A DNA stretch of 57,972 nt from Mucilaginibacter frigoritolerans (GCF_007830615.1 NZ_VLLI01000020.1:1-57972); one strand, 5' to 3'; counted from the first letter of the stretch, positions 25,154 through 34,908 are shown. Numbers and translations: made by a program. Notes: generated from the letters alone by a model not told the origin.

Positions 25154-25519
25154 TTATTGCTGTTCCTTTATCTGTTCCGGATCGGTTATTATAATTTCCG
25201 GTTTACCTTTATAGTCTACAATTTGTCCGGTAATGCATACTTTTTTTCCTTTAAATGCATCTTCCGGCGCGACTGTGAATTTTTTACGGTCATCACCTTT
25301 AATTACCAGGGTAAGTAATTCGTCGGGATGGCTGCCTCCAACATCAATAAGGGTAATGTCGGCACCACTTAAAAATTTACCGCCATATATTACATCACAA
25401 ACCATCACTTTTTCATTTAAGTGTTTTGCTGCATCCTTTGCAGGTATACCGGTTTGGCAGAAAGCCGTGGTTGCAAAAAGGCTGACAAACAGGCAGATAA
25501 TTATACTGAAATGTTTCAT
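25154..25519 (-). CDS. Secreted OB-fold-like protein
   Basis: The protein has 121 residues. Signal peptide 1-21 is cut after AFC-Q. The mature ~100 residues show AAKHLNEKVMVCDVIYGGKFLSGADITLIDVGG, then KKVCITGQIVDYKGKPEIIITDPEQI. That is the strand pattern of bacterial OB-fold (tRNA_anti-like) domains found in exported proteins. Ligand unknown. A TAAGTTTG -7 box is at 25541-25548. Confidence 0.65.
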   Translation of the reverse strand: MKHFSIIICLFVSLFATTAFCQTGIPAKDAAKHLNEKVMVCDVIYGGKFLSGADITLIDVGGSHPDELLTLVIKGDDRKKFTVAPEDAFKGKKVCITGQIVDYKGKPEIIITDPEQIKEQQ

Positions 25520-25540
25520 TTATATAATAAATTAAGTTAT

Positions 25541-25548
25541 CAAACTTA
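25541..25548 (-). promoter_or_regulatory. TAnnTTTG -7 box of the OB-fold gene
   Basis: Minus-strand TAAGTTTG is 21 bp upstream of the ATG at 25519, which predicts a leader of about 15 nt. Confidence 0.5.
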
Positions 25549-25641
25549 GGTAATGATAGTTATTTACTTGTAATTAAATTATTAAATGTTCGCTCTATAC
25601 AAATTATTATGCCTACCTTGCCGCCTTTAATAAATAAAATA

Positions 25642-25836
25642 ATGCAAAAAGAAGGAACAGTTAAATTTTTCAATGAAACAAAAGGTTTTGGTTTTATTAC
25701 ACCAAACAGTGGTGGCCAGGACGTATTTGTTCATTCAACAGGCCTAATCGATGAAATCCGTGAGAATGATAAAGTGGAGTTTGAAGTTGAAAACGGAAGA
25801 AAAGGCTTAAACGCGGTAAATGTAAAAGTTATTTAA
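25642..25836 (+). CDS. Cold shock domain protein (CspA family)
   Basis: I start at ATG 25642: MQKEGTVKFFNETKGFGFI is the canonical Csp beginning, and the longer frame from 25609 adds 11 non-conserved residues. The 64-residue product has RNP1 KGFGFI and RNP2 DVFVHST. It binds single-stranded RNA/DNA and melts structure. It is monocistronic and closed by a strong terminator. Confidence 0.93.
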   Translation: MQKEGTVKFFNETKGFGFITPNSGGQDVFVHSTGLIDEIRENDKVEFEVENGRKGLNAVNVKVI

Positions 25837-25864
25837 TTATAATATAAATCATTAAACGTATGCG

Positions 25865-25896
25865 GCATCCACTAAAAAAGTGGATGCTTTTTTTTT
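25865..25896 (+). terminator. Terminator of the cold shock gene
   Basis: gcatccact (25865-25873) pairs perfectly with agtggatgc (25879-25887), followed by nine T. Confidence 0.9.
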
Positions 25897-25970
25897 GCAC
25901 CTTGCTTGGCATTGTTATTGTGTCACTCATGTTATTAAACAAGTAAACATCTATTAAAAGTATAATAAAA

Positions 25971-26357
25971 ATGAAAGATCAGACAAGAGTTATTGCAGCA
26001 CTTTTGATAGGTGCGGCAGCAGGCGCGGCAATTGGATTATTGCTGGCTCCCGAAAAAGGCGAAACTTTAAGAGAAGGCATTGCAGACTATATTGGTGATT
26101 TGGTTGATTCGGCTAAAAATAAAGCACAATCAACAACCAGCGGTATAAAAGAATATGGCAATACCGTTTATGACAAGGCCAAATCAAAACTGAGCAGTGT
26201 GTTGAGCGATGTGTCTGATTATAAAGACGAAGCTATTGATGCAGCGCAATCAAAAGTAAATGATTTAAAGGGTCAGGCACAAAGTAAAATTGATGAAGCC
26301 AAAGCAAAAGTTAAATCCGGATCGAATGATTTAAATCACTCGATACAAAATTCATAA
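25971..26357 (+). CDS. YtxH-domain protein
   Basis: The protein has 128 residues. A Gly/Ala-rich hydrophobic segment (VIAALLIGAAAGAAIGLLLAPEKGE, ~7-31) is the YtxH signature. A long charged helical tail with LEA-like repeats follows (AKSKLSSVLSDVSDYKDEAIDAAQSKVNDLKGQAQSKIDEAK). Such proteins are linked to general stress in Firmicutes and are common downstream of cold shock genes in Bacteroidota. Probably membrane-associated. Confidence 0.85.
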   Translation: MKDQTRVIAALLIGAAAGAAIGLLLAPEKGETLREGIADYIGDLVDSAKNKAQSTTSGIKEYGNTVYDKAKSKLSSVLSDVSDYKDEAIDAAQSKVNDLKGQAQSKIDEAKAKVKSGSNDLNHSIQNS

Positions 26358-26370
26358 TATCACTTTATAG

Positions 26371-26409
26371 AAACAATAAAACCCGGCTTTTAGCTGGGTT
26401 TTATTGTTT
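26371..26409. terminator. Bidirectional terminator between ytxH-like and M1 peptidase genes
   Basis: aaacaataaaaccc (26371-26384) pairs perfectly with gggttttattgttt (26396-26409). It has A/T-rich flanks on both sides and sits between convergent genes. Confidence 0.85.
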
Positions 26410-26430
26410 TAAAGATGTTTTATCTTTTAA

Positions 26431-28308
26431 TTATTTTGCCGTCCAGTTATTGTTGCTTACATCGGCATCCATAAATATACCGCCATCAATCAAGGCTGAT
26501 TGTATGGTTTTATCAGTTTTAACTGTTACGCTGATTTGTTTTTGATTTTGTTCCCAAACAATTGGTGTTTGGTGAAAAGTTGCCGTAGTGCCGTCACTAT
26601 AGGTAACAATAATATCAAACGGTACTGCATAGCCTCCTATATTTTTTATTGAAAAAGTATAGCCATTATCAGCTTTATCTACTTTTTGCAGATCAAGATC
26701 AATATAGTCATTAGTAAAGAACCAGTTTTGGAAGAACCAGTTAAGGTTTTTGCCCGATCCGGTGTTCATAGCATTAAAATAATCCCATGGGATAGGGTGC
26801 TTGCCGTTCCACTGTTCCATATAAAAATGCAATGCTTTTTTAAAAAGGTCATCGCCCAACATATCCTTTAATGCAAAATAACTTAATGATGGTTTGCCAT
26901 AAGAGTTATTGCCATAGCCGCCTCTTAACTCGCTTGACGGAGTGATGATCGGCAGATCTTCTGCTGTAGCGCGGTTATTGATCCAGCCGTTAACACGGAA
27001 GCCTTTATACAGTTTCTCGGCTTTCTCTTTGCCTACTTCCGATTCTCCTATCAGTAATTCAAAGGTGGTTGCCCAGCCCTCATCCATAAAGGCATAACGG
27101 CTTTCATTAATGCCCATATAAAAAGGGAAATAGGTATGCGCAATTTCATGTTCCTGTACAAATTGTGAAAAAGCAATATCGTCAGTATGGCTGTCATTAA
27201 CCATCATTGGGTATTCCATATCAGCAAATCCCTGGAATGAAGTCATTTTAGGGAATGGATAAGGTACACCGGGCCAATTGTGCGACAGCCAGCTTAATGA
27301 ATGGCGGCCCGCCTGAACGGCATGGTGAAAATCGGCAGAGTTATCCAAAAATGCCGACTGCATGCTTGCCCTGCGGTGGGTAGCATCATCAACAATGGCA
27401 CTGGCCGCATCCCAATCGTAATGATCGCTTATACCAACGGCCATGTCACTTATATTACTGGCGGTCCATGTCCAGGTGTTTTGATCGTTTTGGGCTGTGA
27501 TGTTTTTCTTTGCCAAATCTTCGGCGGTAGCAACGTGTATGGTAGAGTCGCTGGTAAATGATTTTTCCAATCGTTTAGCATACTCAGGTTGTAAAACCTG
27601 TTTTGGGTTTTGCAGGGTGCCGGTGGCCCAAACAAGATAGTTTTTGGGTACCGTTACATTTAAGGTATAATCATTAAAGTCGTTATAAAACTCCTGCGCA
27701 TCTAAAAAGGGCAAAGTATCCCATCCGTTGTAATCATCATAAACAGATACCCGCGGATAAAAATAAGCCAGGTAATAAGTGGTTGAATCAATCATTCCTT
27801 CGCGGCCGCTTTGTTTTGATACTTCAAAATGCCAGGTAATGTCCATTTTTACAGAATCGTGAGGAAGCAGCGGCTGGGCCAGGCTCACAGATTGATTGGT
27901 TGAAGATGCATGGCTATTGCTCCAATCTTTTTTTGCTCCATTTATAGTGAAATTGTCTATCTGTACACCATGGGTTAAATAGTCATCACCAGCCGGACTA
28001 AACCTTGCTGCACCAGGACGATGAATATTTAATATCAATTTCATGTTCAGCCTTTTTAAAGTATCCGGGCTGTTGTTGTAATAAGTGATCTGCTCAACAC
28101 CTTTTACGGTACGATCTGGCGGCAGGGTGGTGATGGAAATGTTGTAGTGCCCATGGTTTTCCCAATAGTTTTTACCGGGACGGCCATCCAGAGAACGGGT
28201 TTCTTTAAGATAAGCGTGTTTAATGTCGCGCGGCATATAAAGCTCCTGAGCCTGTACCTGCCATAACACCAGACTGGAAAACGCAGTCAGAATAATTGAT
28301 TTATACAT
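26431..28308 (-). CDS. Secreted M1-family (gluzincin) metallopeptidase
   Basis: I start at 28308, where MYKSIILTAFSSLVLWQVQAQ forms a signal peptide; the upstream ATG at 28341 would mask it. The 625-residue product has an N-terminal beta-domain, the zinc site HEIAH with a downstream Glu in MDEGWATTFE, and a C-terminal beta-sandwich (~530-625). The GxMEN exopeptidase motif of classical aminopeptidases appears here as FADMEYPMMV. It likely digests peptides outside the cytoplasm. Confidence 0.88.
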   Translation of the reverse strand: MYKSIILTAFSSLVLWQVQAQELYMPRDIKHAYLKETRSLDGRPGKNYWENHGHYNISITTLPPDRTVKGVEQITYYNNSPDTLKRLNMKLILNIHRPGAARFSPAGDDYLTHGVQIDNFTINGAKKDWSNSHASSTNQSVSLAQPLLPHDSVKMDITWHFEVSKQSGREGMIDSTTYYLAYFYPRVSVYDDYNGWDTLPFLDAQEFYNDFNDYTLNVTVPKNYLVWATGTLQNPKQVLQPEYAKRLEKSFTSDSTIHVATAEDLAKKNITAQNDQNTWTWTASNISDMAVGISDHYDWDAASAIVDDATHRRASMQSAFLDNSADFHHAVQAGRHSLSWLSHNWPGVPYPFPKMTSFQGFADMEYPMMVNDSHTDDIAFSQFVQEHEIAHTYFPFYMGINESRYAFMDEGWATTFELLIGESEVGKEKAEKLYKGFRVNGWINNRATAEDLPIITPSSELRGGYGNNSYGKPSLSYFALKDMLGDDLFKKALHFYMEQWNGKHPIPWDYFNAMNTGSGKNLNWFFQNWFFTNDYIDLDLQKVDKADNGYTFSIKNIGGYAVPFDIIVTYSDGTTATFHQTPIVWEQNQKQISVTVKTDKTIQSALIDGGIFMDADVSNNNWTAK

Positions 28309-28677
28309 TAGAGAGAAAATTTTATATAAATTAAGATGCAATTTATATAAATTAAGTGTGCTGGCTAAAAAAAGTAGCGGAATATTCTAATTGCAACAAT
28401 TTTGCAAAAAAAAATGATTTACTATTTGTAGTGCGGTAAATATTTTTTTACTTTGCAGCAGTTATTTTAATAGGGGTATTAAATAACTAATTTGAGCCAT
28501 CAGCCTTTGGGCGGATGGCTTTTTTGTTTTTGGAGTGATACACCGATTTGTTTTGATTACATCGATTTTGATAAATTAGACGTTAATCAATATAATTAGG
28601 CTCAGTGAAATCATAGCCTAATTGGTGAAATCCCTTCTTAATCAGTGTAATCATAAATAATCAGTGTAATCCATATT
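28309..28677 (+). other. Gene-free stretch between M1 peptidase and DUF2027-Smr genes
   Basis: It holds the candidate small RNA at ~28459-28530 and, near 28610-28677, imperfect direct repeats of the type atcagtgtaatc. No ORF seen. Confidence 0.6.
28459..28530 (+). ncRNA. Candidate small RNA: two hairpins with terminator
   Basis: A near-consensus -7 box (TTACTTTG, ~28448-28455) has TTG about 20 bp upstream. Then comes hairpin 1 (28461-28472 with 28477-28487, loop gggg, one bulged T). Next is a terminator hairpin, agccatc (28495-28501) with gatggct (28514-28520), followed by ttttttgtttt. There is no ORF. It ends ~150 bp before the DUF2027 gene, so it could also be an attenuated leader. Confidence 0.4.
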
Positions 28678-29622
28678 ATGAAATATAAATTAGGTGATTT
28701 TGTGCGTTTTGTTGACGAGAAAATGGAAGGTTTTGTAACCCGTATTATTGACGATAATATGATTGGTGTTACCGGCGAAGATGATTTCGAGATCCCGGTT
28801 TTGGCCAGTAAGGTTACCACGGTACATGGTTATGAACCGGCTGGTGCCTCCAAATCAAAAGTGGAAGAAGCCATAATAGCTACTGGCGAATTTAAAACCA
28901 AAGGTGTTTATATTGGTGTGGCAAATGATGCAAAAGCTAATTCAGTAGTGCATTTTTATATCATAAATGAAACTTCATTTCAATTGTTGGCTTCATTAAC
29001 TACTGATAAGCAAAATAGCTTTAAAGGAGAATTTGGTGGTGTAGTTAAACCTCAATCAACCGAAAAGATTTATTCTGCACAATTGGCTGATTTACAGTTA
29101 TGGCCTAAATTTATATTCCAGGTAATATACCACACCACTCATAATACCCAGCCACCTGCTCCGCTGGTAGTAAATGAGAAATTTAAGGCGAAGGATTTTT
29201 CGGGTACCAAAAAGCAAATACCATTGCTTAATCAACAAGGCTGGTTAATTCAGTTGGATGAACCTGAAGTGATAATTGACGCACAAAAGTTAAAAGAAAG
29301 CTTCTTTAAAAGTCCCGAAGAAAAAATAGTTGTTGAAAAGCCGACCAGCGAGGTTGATCTGCACATTGAAAAACTGCGCGATGATTACCAGTTTTTGGAT
29401 AGCTCAGAAATGCTTAATATTCAACTGGCACATTTTCATAAAGCTTTAGATGCTGCTATAGTGCATCAATTGCCCGAAATTATATTTATACATGGTGCCG
29501 GGAATGGTACATTGAGGCATGAGATTCATAAACTTTTGGGTAAACATCAAAAAGTAGAAACCTTTATGGATGCCCGGAAAGAGAAGTTTGGTTATGGTGC
29601 TACCAGGGTGGTTTTAAAGTGA
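28678..29622 (+). CDS. DUF2027 and Smr domain protein
   Basis: The protein has 314 residues. The N-terminal DUF2027 part (MKYKLGDFVRFVDEKMEGFVTRI..., ~1-55) is followed by a middle beta-domain (~60-190). The C-terminal Smr domain (~235-314) runs from EVDLHIEKLRDDY through IIFIHGAGNGTLRHEIHKLL to KFGYGATRVVLK. The Smr loop HGAGNGTLR and the DxH start (DLHI) fit the endonuclease-type Smr domains of MutS2. It is widespread in Bacteroidota; probably acts on nucleic acid, role unproven. Confidence 0.88.
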   Translation: MKYKLGDFVRFVDEKMEGFVTRIIDDNMIGVTGEDDFEIPVLASKVTTVHGYEPAGASKSKVEEAIIATGEFKTKGVYIGVANDAKANSVVHFYIINETSFQLLASLTTDKQNSFKGEFGGVVKPQSTEKIYSAQLADLQLWPKFIFQVIYHTTHNTQPPAPLVVNEKFKAKDFSGTKKQIPLLNQQGWLIQLDEPEVIIDAQKLKESFFKSPEEKIVVEKPTSEVDLHIEKLRDDYQFLDSSEMLNIQLAHFHKALDAAIVHQLPEIIFIHGAGNGTLRHEIHKLLGKHQKVETFMDARKEKFGYGATRVVLK

Positions 29623-29739
29623 TAAACTTTTTGTTATAGGTTTAGTTTATTCCTGTAGACATGTTAAAAAGGATTTATAAATTAGCCTTTTTAATATCTG
29701 CTGGTCTGTGCTCTTTGAGCATCATTTTAAATCGTAAAA

Positions 29740-32736
29740 ATGAAACAAATCCTATTTTGGTTATTACTTATCGTATGCTGCAATGTTGCTGTTGCACAAG
29801 AAATTAAATACATTTCAAAAAACAATAACTGGGATCCCGATTCATTAGGTAATCATCGGGTGGTTATCAGCATTAACCATTCGGATATTAAAATAGCAAG
29901 GGCACTTATTGAATGGAGAAGAAATGACCAGCATCCAGAAAATAAGGACCTGTTTGTGGTGGACTCTGCAACCAATAAAAGGATCAGCAATGTATCGGTA
30001 ACTTCCATCAGCCGTGAAAGCTGCACGCTTTATTTTGAACCTGTTTCTGGCGATCAAAAATACTTTGTTTACTATTTGCCTTATAAAGTAGATAGAAAAT
30101 CAAATTACCCCAATGCGAAATATTTAAAACCAGAGCAAACTGCCAGTGATGACTGGCTCCAATCTATTAACAACACAATTAATGTTGAAAATGCGAAGGT
30201 TGATTGTATAGAATCAATCAACGCCATTAATAGCTTTTACCCGATGGAGGTAATTGCCACCAAAGCAGAAATAGACAATTTAATACACCAGAATGCAGGT
30301 AGAAGTTATTTAGTTTTTCCAGAAGACCGTCTGCACTCTATTCGCATGAAGCACGATTTACCGCAACGTTGGATCATCAGAGGCATGAGAAATGTTTTTG
30401 CGGATAAAACAGTCAAAGGCGAAAACTTTGCCTACCAATTAGGAATATTTCCGGTCACAAAAGATCTTAAGGATGTTAAAATCACTTTTTCGGCTTTAAA
30501 AAATAAAAGTGGTAAGGTGATAGCAGCAAAAGTAATGTCGTGCCTAAATACCAATGGTGTTGATTTTAGGGGCGATGATTTTAATCATTCAGTTGATGTT
30601 GCGAAGGGAGATGTACAGGCCATGTGGTGCCTGGTGAATATACCATCAACCACCATAGCCGGAACTTATGAAGGATCTGTAACGATATCAGCGAAAAATG
30701 CTGAAAACACAAAGATCGGTGTAAGATTAACTGTAAGTAATGCCATTGCAGTAAAAGGTGGTGTAAATGAACCCCGGGAACAAACCCGCTTAACCTGGTT
30801 AAACTCTACCATCGCCCAAAAAAATGAGGTAATTAAGCCTTATATCCCATTGTTAGTGAAGGATAACAGTATTGCTTTGCTGGGCCGTAAGGTTATTCTG
30901 GATAAAACAGGGTTCCCTAAAAATATTGAAACCTATTTTACACCCGAGATGACTTCATTTGCTACCGAGGCCAAACAGGTGATCAGTAGTCCTATCGAAC
31001 TAAAGGTAGAAAATGGGAGCGGTGTTGAGCAGTGGCAGTCCAAAGGGATAACGTTTACCGAAACACAACCGGGCACTGTTAAATGGACAGCTATAAATAC
31101 TACTGCCGATTTACAAATGGATGTGTCCGGATCGCTGGAGTTTGATGGGTTTTCATCATACACCGTGAAGGTAACAGCTTTGCAGGATGTAAATCTAAAT
31201 GATATCCGCATGGAAATCCCATTCAATAAAGATGCTGCCAAATATATGATGGGCCTTAACCTTAAAGGTGAAAAACGGCCCGATCATTACGAATGGAAAT
31301 GGGACGTTGCCCACAAGAGCCAGGATGGTGCCTGGTTAGGCGATGTAAATGCCGGCCTGCAATATTCCTTGCGTGATGAAAACTATGTACGTCCGCTGAA
31401 TACTAATTTCTATCTGCAAAAACCTTTATTGCTGCCAAGCTCCTGGGGTAATGATAATAAAGGCGGTATCAACATAACAGAAAATGGTAGCACTGTATTG
31501 GTTAATAATTATAGCGGTAGCCGGAGCATGAAAAAAGGCGATGTGCTGTATTATAATTTTACCATGCTGATTACTCCGTTTCACCCCATAAATACTGATT
31601 TTCAATGGGCAACACGCTTTTATCATAAGTATGATAATATTGATACTATAAAAGCCACTGGCGCTACGGTGATTAATATTCACCACGGAACACCGATTAA
31701 CCCCTATATCAATTATCCTTTTATTGCTCATGATGCCATGAAGGCTTATATTGATGAGGCGCATAAAAAAGGTCTTAAAGTAAAAATATATAATACCGTT
31801 AGGGAACTTTCTAATAGTGCCTATGAAACTTTTGCCATGCGTAGTCTTGGTCACGAGATTTATTCGACCGGGAAAGGTGGTGGCTATTCGTGGTTGCAGG
31901 AACATGTTGGCGACGACTATATTGCGGCTTGGTATGTGCCCGAAGTAAGGGATGCAGCCTTAATAAACAGTGGGATGAGCAGGTGGCACAATTACTATGT
32001 GGAAGGGATGAACTGGTTGGTACAAAATGTTTGCATTGATGGCATTTACCTGGATGATGTGGCCTTTGATCGTACCACCATGAAACGGATTAAACGGGTG
32101 TTAACACAAGATGGTCATCCTGGTATTATCGATCTGCATTCGGCTAATCAATACAATAAAAGCGATGGCTTTAATAATAGCGGCAACTTATACATGGAGC
32201 ATTTTCCTTATTTAAACAGGCTATGGTTTGGCGAATATTTCGATTATGAGAAAAATTCGCCTGACTTTTTCCTTACCGAAGTTTCAGGGATTCCATTTGG
32301 TTTGATGGGGGAGATGTTGCAGGGCGGCGGCAATCCATACCGTGGGATGATTTACGGTATGACAAACCGGATGCCATGGAGCGATAATGCCGACCCGCGC
32401 CCAATATGGAAAGTTTGGGATGACTTCGGTATGAAAGGCACTAAAATGATTGGTTATTGGGTGGAGAATAATCCGGTAAAAACGAATACCCCCGAGGTAT
32501 TGGCAACTATCTATAAAAAAGATAAAGCCGCCCTGGTATCTGTTGCCAGTTGGGCAAACGATGACGTAAATATAAAACTGCTGATTGATTGGAAAGCCCT
32601 TGGTATTGCCCCGTCAAAAGCTATAATCACTGCTCCGGCAATAAAGAATTTTCAACCTGCCGCAAGTTTTAACAATGGGCAGGACATCCCGGTGCAAAAA
32701 GGGAAGGGCTGGTTAATTATTATCAGAGAGAAATAA
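29740..32736 (+). CDS. Secreted glycoside-hydrolase-like protein (DUF6067 type)
   Basis: The protein has 998 residues with a signal peptide (MKQILFWLLLIVCCNVAVAQ). The N-terminal ~550 residues are beta-rich. A TIM-barrel-like catalytic region (~620-900) contains HKKGLKVKIYNTVRELS, WLVQNVCIDGIYLDDVAFD and GIIDLHSANQYN. The DD in YLDD is in the position expected of an active-site acid. A C-terminal beta-sandwich follows. I believe this is the DUF6067 family of polysaccharide-utilisation proteins; the substrate is unknown. No SusC/SusD pair is nearby. Confidence 0.7.
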   Translation: MKQILFWLLLIVCCNVAVAQEIKYISKNNNWDPDSLGNHRVVISINHSDIKIARALIEWRRNDQHPENKDLFVVDSATNKRISNVSVTSISRESCTLYFEPVSGDQKYFVYYLPYKVDRKSNYPNAKYLKPEQTASDDWLQSINNTINVENAKVDCIESINAINSFYPMEVIATKAEIDNLIHQNAGRSYLVFPEDRLHSIRMKHDLPQRWIIRGMRNVFADKTVKGENFAYQLGIFPVTKDLKDVKITFSALKNKSGKVIAAKVMSCLNTNGVDFRGDDFNHSVDVAKGDVQAMWCLVNIPSTTIAGTYEGSVTISAKNAENTKIGVRLTVSNAIAVKGGVNEPREQTRLTWLNSTIAQKNEVIKPYIPLLVKDNSIALLGRKVILDKTGFPKNIETYFTPEMTSFATEAKQVISSPIELKVENGSGVEQWQSKGITFTETQPGTVKWTAINTTADLQMDVSGSLEFDGFSSYTVKVTALQDVNLNDIRMEIPFNKDAAKYMMGLNLKGEKRPDHYEWKWDVAHKSQDGAWLGDVNAGLQYSLRDENYVRPLNTNFYLQKPLLLPSSWGNDNKGGINITENGSTVLVNNYSGSRSMKKGDVLYYNFTMLITPFHPINTDFQWATRFYHKYDNIDTIKATGATVINIHHGTPINPYINYPFIAHDAMKAYIDEAHKKGLKVKIYNTVRELSNSAYETFAMRSLGHEIYSTGKGGGYSWLQEHVGDDYIAAWYVPEVRDAALINSGMSRWHNYYVEGMNWLVQNVCIDGIYLDDVAFDRTTMKRIKRVLTQDGHPGIIDLHSANQYNKSDGFNNSGNLYMEHFPYLNRLWFGEYFDYEKNSPDFFLTEVSGIPFGLMGEMLQGGGNPYRGMIYGMTNRMPWSDNADPRPIWKVWDDFGMKGTKMIGYWVENNPVKTNTPEVLATIYKKDKAALVSVASWANDDVNIKLLIDWKALGIAPSKAIITAPAIKNFQPAASFNNGQDIPVQKGKGWLIIIREK

Positions 32737-32774
32737 AAAAGCAAAGGCGCCAAACTCGGCGTCTTTGCTTTTTT
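32735..32774. terminator. Bidirectional terminator between convergent glycan genes
   Basis: The stem aaaaaagcaaaggcgcc pairs with ggcgtctttgctttttt (one wobble), with A and T runs on either side. Confidence 0.85.
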
Positions 32775-34092
32775 ACGGTAGCTCATCAAAATCTATATCA
32801 GGCATTTTACCGGATACGGGCCGTTCAAATAAGGTATTACGAATAGTATATTGATTAAAAAAACCACAGTTTTTAAGGTAAAAGGCCGGGCCATCAGTTC
32901 CGCCGCTATAATCCATTCTGTAGCCCTTCGCCCCGGTATTGTCAATGGTAAAACGGGCTTTATTTAATTCGATCCATTTTCTGCTTTCATCCGCCACCCA
33001 CTGGTTGGTAAATAATACTTTGCGGGTTATTGTTCCCTGCTCGGGTTCAAAGTTCTCTAAAAACGAATGCAGGTGCTTTAACCAAGTATTAGTTTGCGGG
33101 CGACTAAAACTCGCTATCAACTGCCATTTATTTAATTCGGGTGCAAAAAACCAGGCGGTATAAACAGTATGATTGTTACCATTAGGCTGAGCCCTCATCA
33201 GGAATTTATAGGTATTGCCCGCTTTCCAGTTATACAATAAATAGCTTTGCCCACCGGAGCCTTCGTTGCCAAACTCACCCGTGTGTACATTGGTGCCTTT
33301 TTTCAACATAACAATCTTCTGGCTATCCGGAATTGCAGCGGGGTTATCCGTTTTAAATGAACTCCATACAGAAAACAAGATGTGCCGTTCAGTTGGCGAG
33401 TTTACCTGTATTCCGAAATAACCTTCGCCGAAACCATCGGCCATAAAATAAGAGTGAAGCACATCATTACCTGTTGGTACGGTTACCTCATTATAAAACC
33501 ATTCCACGTTCATTTTTTCAGGAACCAGATAGCTTAAATGCACCGAAGGGCCACGGCGTCCCCAGTAAAAGAAATCGCCATCGTTGTTTTTTACATATGC
33601 TGTTTTGGCATCAACTGCTGTTCCCGATATTTTTAAACTATTTATATCAGCATAATAACTACCTGTTTTGCTAAGTCCTTTTATTTTTATGGCGATGTAT
33701 CCAGTATCGGTAATGGTCCATTCACCCACATAATGATCAACAAAAGCGTCACCGGTAACAGCAACCTTTTTGGTTAAATTAAGCGCAGAGATACTGAATA
33801 TGCTTTTACCATTGGCAACTTTGCTGTTGAGCCATATTTTTAATGTTCCCTTTTTTGCAAGACGTACGTAGGTAGTAAATTCTGCTGTAGAATTTGTCCA
33901 GTTAACAATCCCATCTTTGGTGATGTTACCGCCTGTGGTGTCATGGTCAGTCCGCCATGAGTTACCACCGATGGGGATGTTTACCAAGCTGTCTGTATTT
34001 GCAATCACAGCATGTGCGCTGACAAAACTGTTCATCGCAAAGCTTAAGCAGCAAAATAGAAATGAACGGGTTAATACTTTATGGATTTTCAT
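32773..34092 (-). CDS. Secreted DUF5077-DUF3472 carbohydrate-associated protein
   Basis: The start at 34092 gives MKIHKVLTRSFLFCCLSFAMNSFVSA, a signal peptide; the longer frame begins 28 codons upstream. The 439-residue protein has a DUF5077-like N-terminal module (GGNSWRTDHDTTGGNITKDGIVNWTN) and a DUF3472 module (GRRGPSVHLSYLVPE..., YFMADGFGEGYFGIQVNSPTERHILFSVWS, GGQSYLLYNWKAGNTYKFL). Both are beta-sandwich modules seen in glycan-degradation loci. Probably binds or trims carbohydrate. Faces the putative glycosidase tail to tail. Confidence 0.8.
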   Translation of the reverse strand: MKIHKVLTRSFLFCCLSFAMNSFVSAHAVIANTDSLVNIPIGGNSWRTDHDTTGGNITKDGIVNWTNSTAEFTTYVRLAKKGTLKIWLNSKVANGKSIFSISALNLTKKVAVTGDAFVDHYVGEWTITDTGYIAIKIKGLSKTGSYYADINSLKISGTAVDAKTAYVKNNDGDFFYWGRRGPSVHLSYLVPEKMNVEWFYNEVTVPTGNDVLHSYFMADGFGEGYFGIQVNSPTERHILFSVWSSFKTDNPAAIPDSQKIVMLKKGTNVHTGEFGNEGSGGQSYLLYNWKAGNTYKFLMRAQPNGNNHTVYTAWFFAPELNKWQLIASFSRPQTNTWLKHLHSFLENFEPEQGTITRKVLFTNQWVADESRKWIELNKARFTIDNTGAKGYRMDYSGGTDGPAFYLKNCGFFNQYTIRNTLFERPVSGKMPDIDFDELP

Positions 34093-34242
34093 AAAGCAAA
34101 TTAATTGAAAAAATAGGTTTAAAACCCGCAAACTATCTCCTTTTGTAATAATAAATTCAAATTCAACATAATTCAATTTGTTGATGAAAGGTTAAAGTGT
34201 GCTTAATTTAAAATATACTATTTTAGTTTTCGAATTCCCGTT

Positions 34243-34908
34243 ATGAAAACTATGCTTAAGCCCATCCTGTTATTGTTACTACTTACCTTGATCTTTAATA
34301 CTGTAAATGCGCAACGCCAGATTAAAGAAGGTATTGTAACTTACTCCGCATCGTATGATTTACCCGCTGATAAAAAAGACCTGGCAGCTGGACTTCCATC
34401 AGAAATTATGTGCTTCTTCAGGGGTGACTCCACCGCAGCAATCGTTATTCAGAATGGTACAACTATAAAAGGCGTGTCTGTTTTTAAAGATAATTACCAC
34501 AGTATGATCATTGATTTTCCATCTATCGAAAAAAAGATCTTTGTGTTATTAACGGCAGCCGAAGTGGCCGAAGAAAGAGCATCCAACCCGGAGTTAACGG
34601 CAGTTAAGGGGACAGAGAAACAAGTTGTTAACGGATATAATTGTTTTAAAACAACGGTCACCGATAAAAAGAGCGGCGCTGTTTATGAAATATGGCTCAC
34701 CAATGATATCGATATTACGCCTAATTCTGTGAGCAAGCCTGTGAGTGGTTTTGGCGGCGTCCCTGTTAAGTTTGTAACTTTTAATCATGGCCTGAAGATA
34801 AATGCCGAGTTAAAAGAATTAACAGAGACATCGGTTCCTCCGGGTTTTTTTACTGCCACTAAAGATTATGAACCGATGTCTTATGCTGATTTAAAGGCCG
34901 TTTTATAG
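34243..34908 (+). CDS. Secreted GLPGLI/DUF4412-like protein
   Basis: The protein has 221 residues and a signal peptide (MKTMLKPILLLLLLTLIFNTVNA, then QR). The mature part is all-beta in appearance: IKEGIVTYSASYDLP..., DSTAAIVIQNGTTIKGVSVFKDNYHSMIIDFPS, KQVVNGYNCFKTTVTDKKSGAVYEIWLTNDI, then PPGFFTATKDYEPMSY. This order matches the DUF4412/GLPGLI-like lipoprotein-localisation-type folds of Bacteroidota. Function unknown. Confidence 0.65.
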   Translation: MKTMLKPILLLLLLTLIFNTVNAQRQIKEGIVTYSASYDLPADKKDLAAGLPSEIMCFFRGDSTAAIVIQNGTTIKGVSVFKDNYHSMIIDFPSIEKKIFVLLTAAEVAEERASNPELTAVKGTEKQVVNGYNCFKTTVTDKKSGAVYEIWLTNDIDITPNSVSKPVSGFGGVPVKFVTFNHGLKINAELKELTETSVPPGFFTATKDYEPMSYADLKAVL

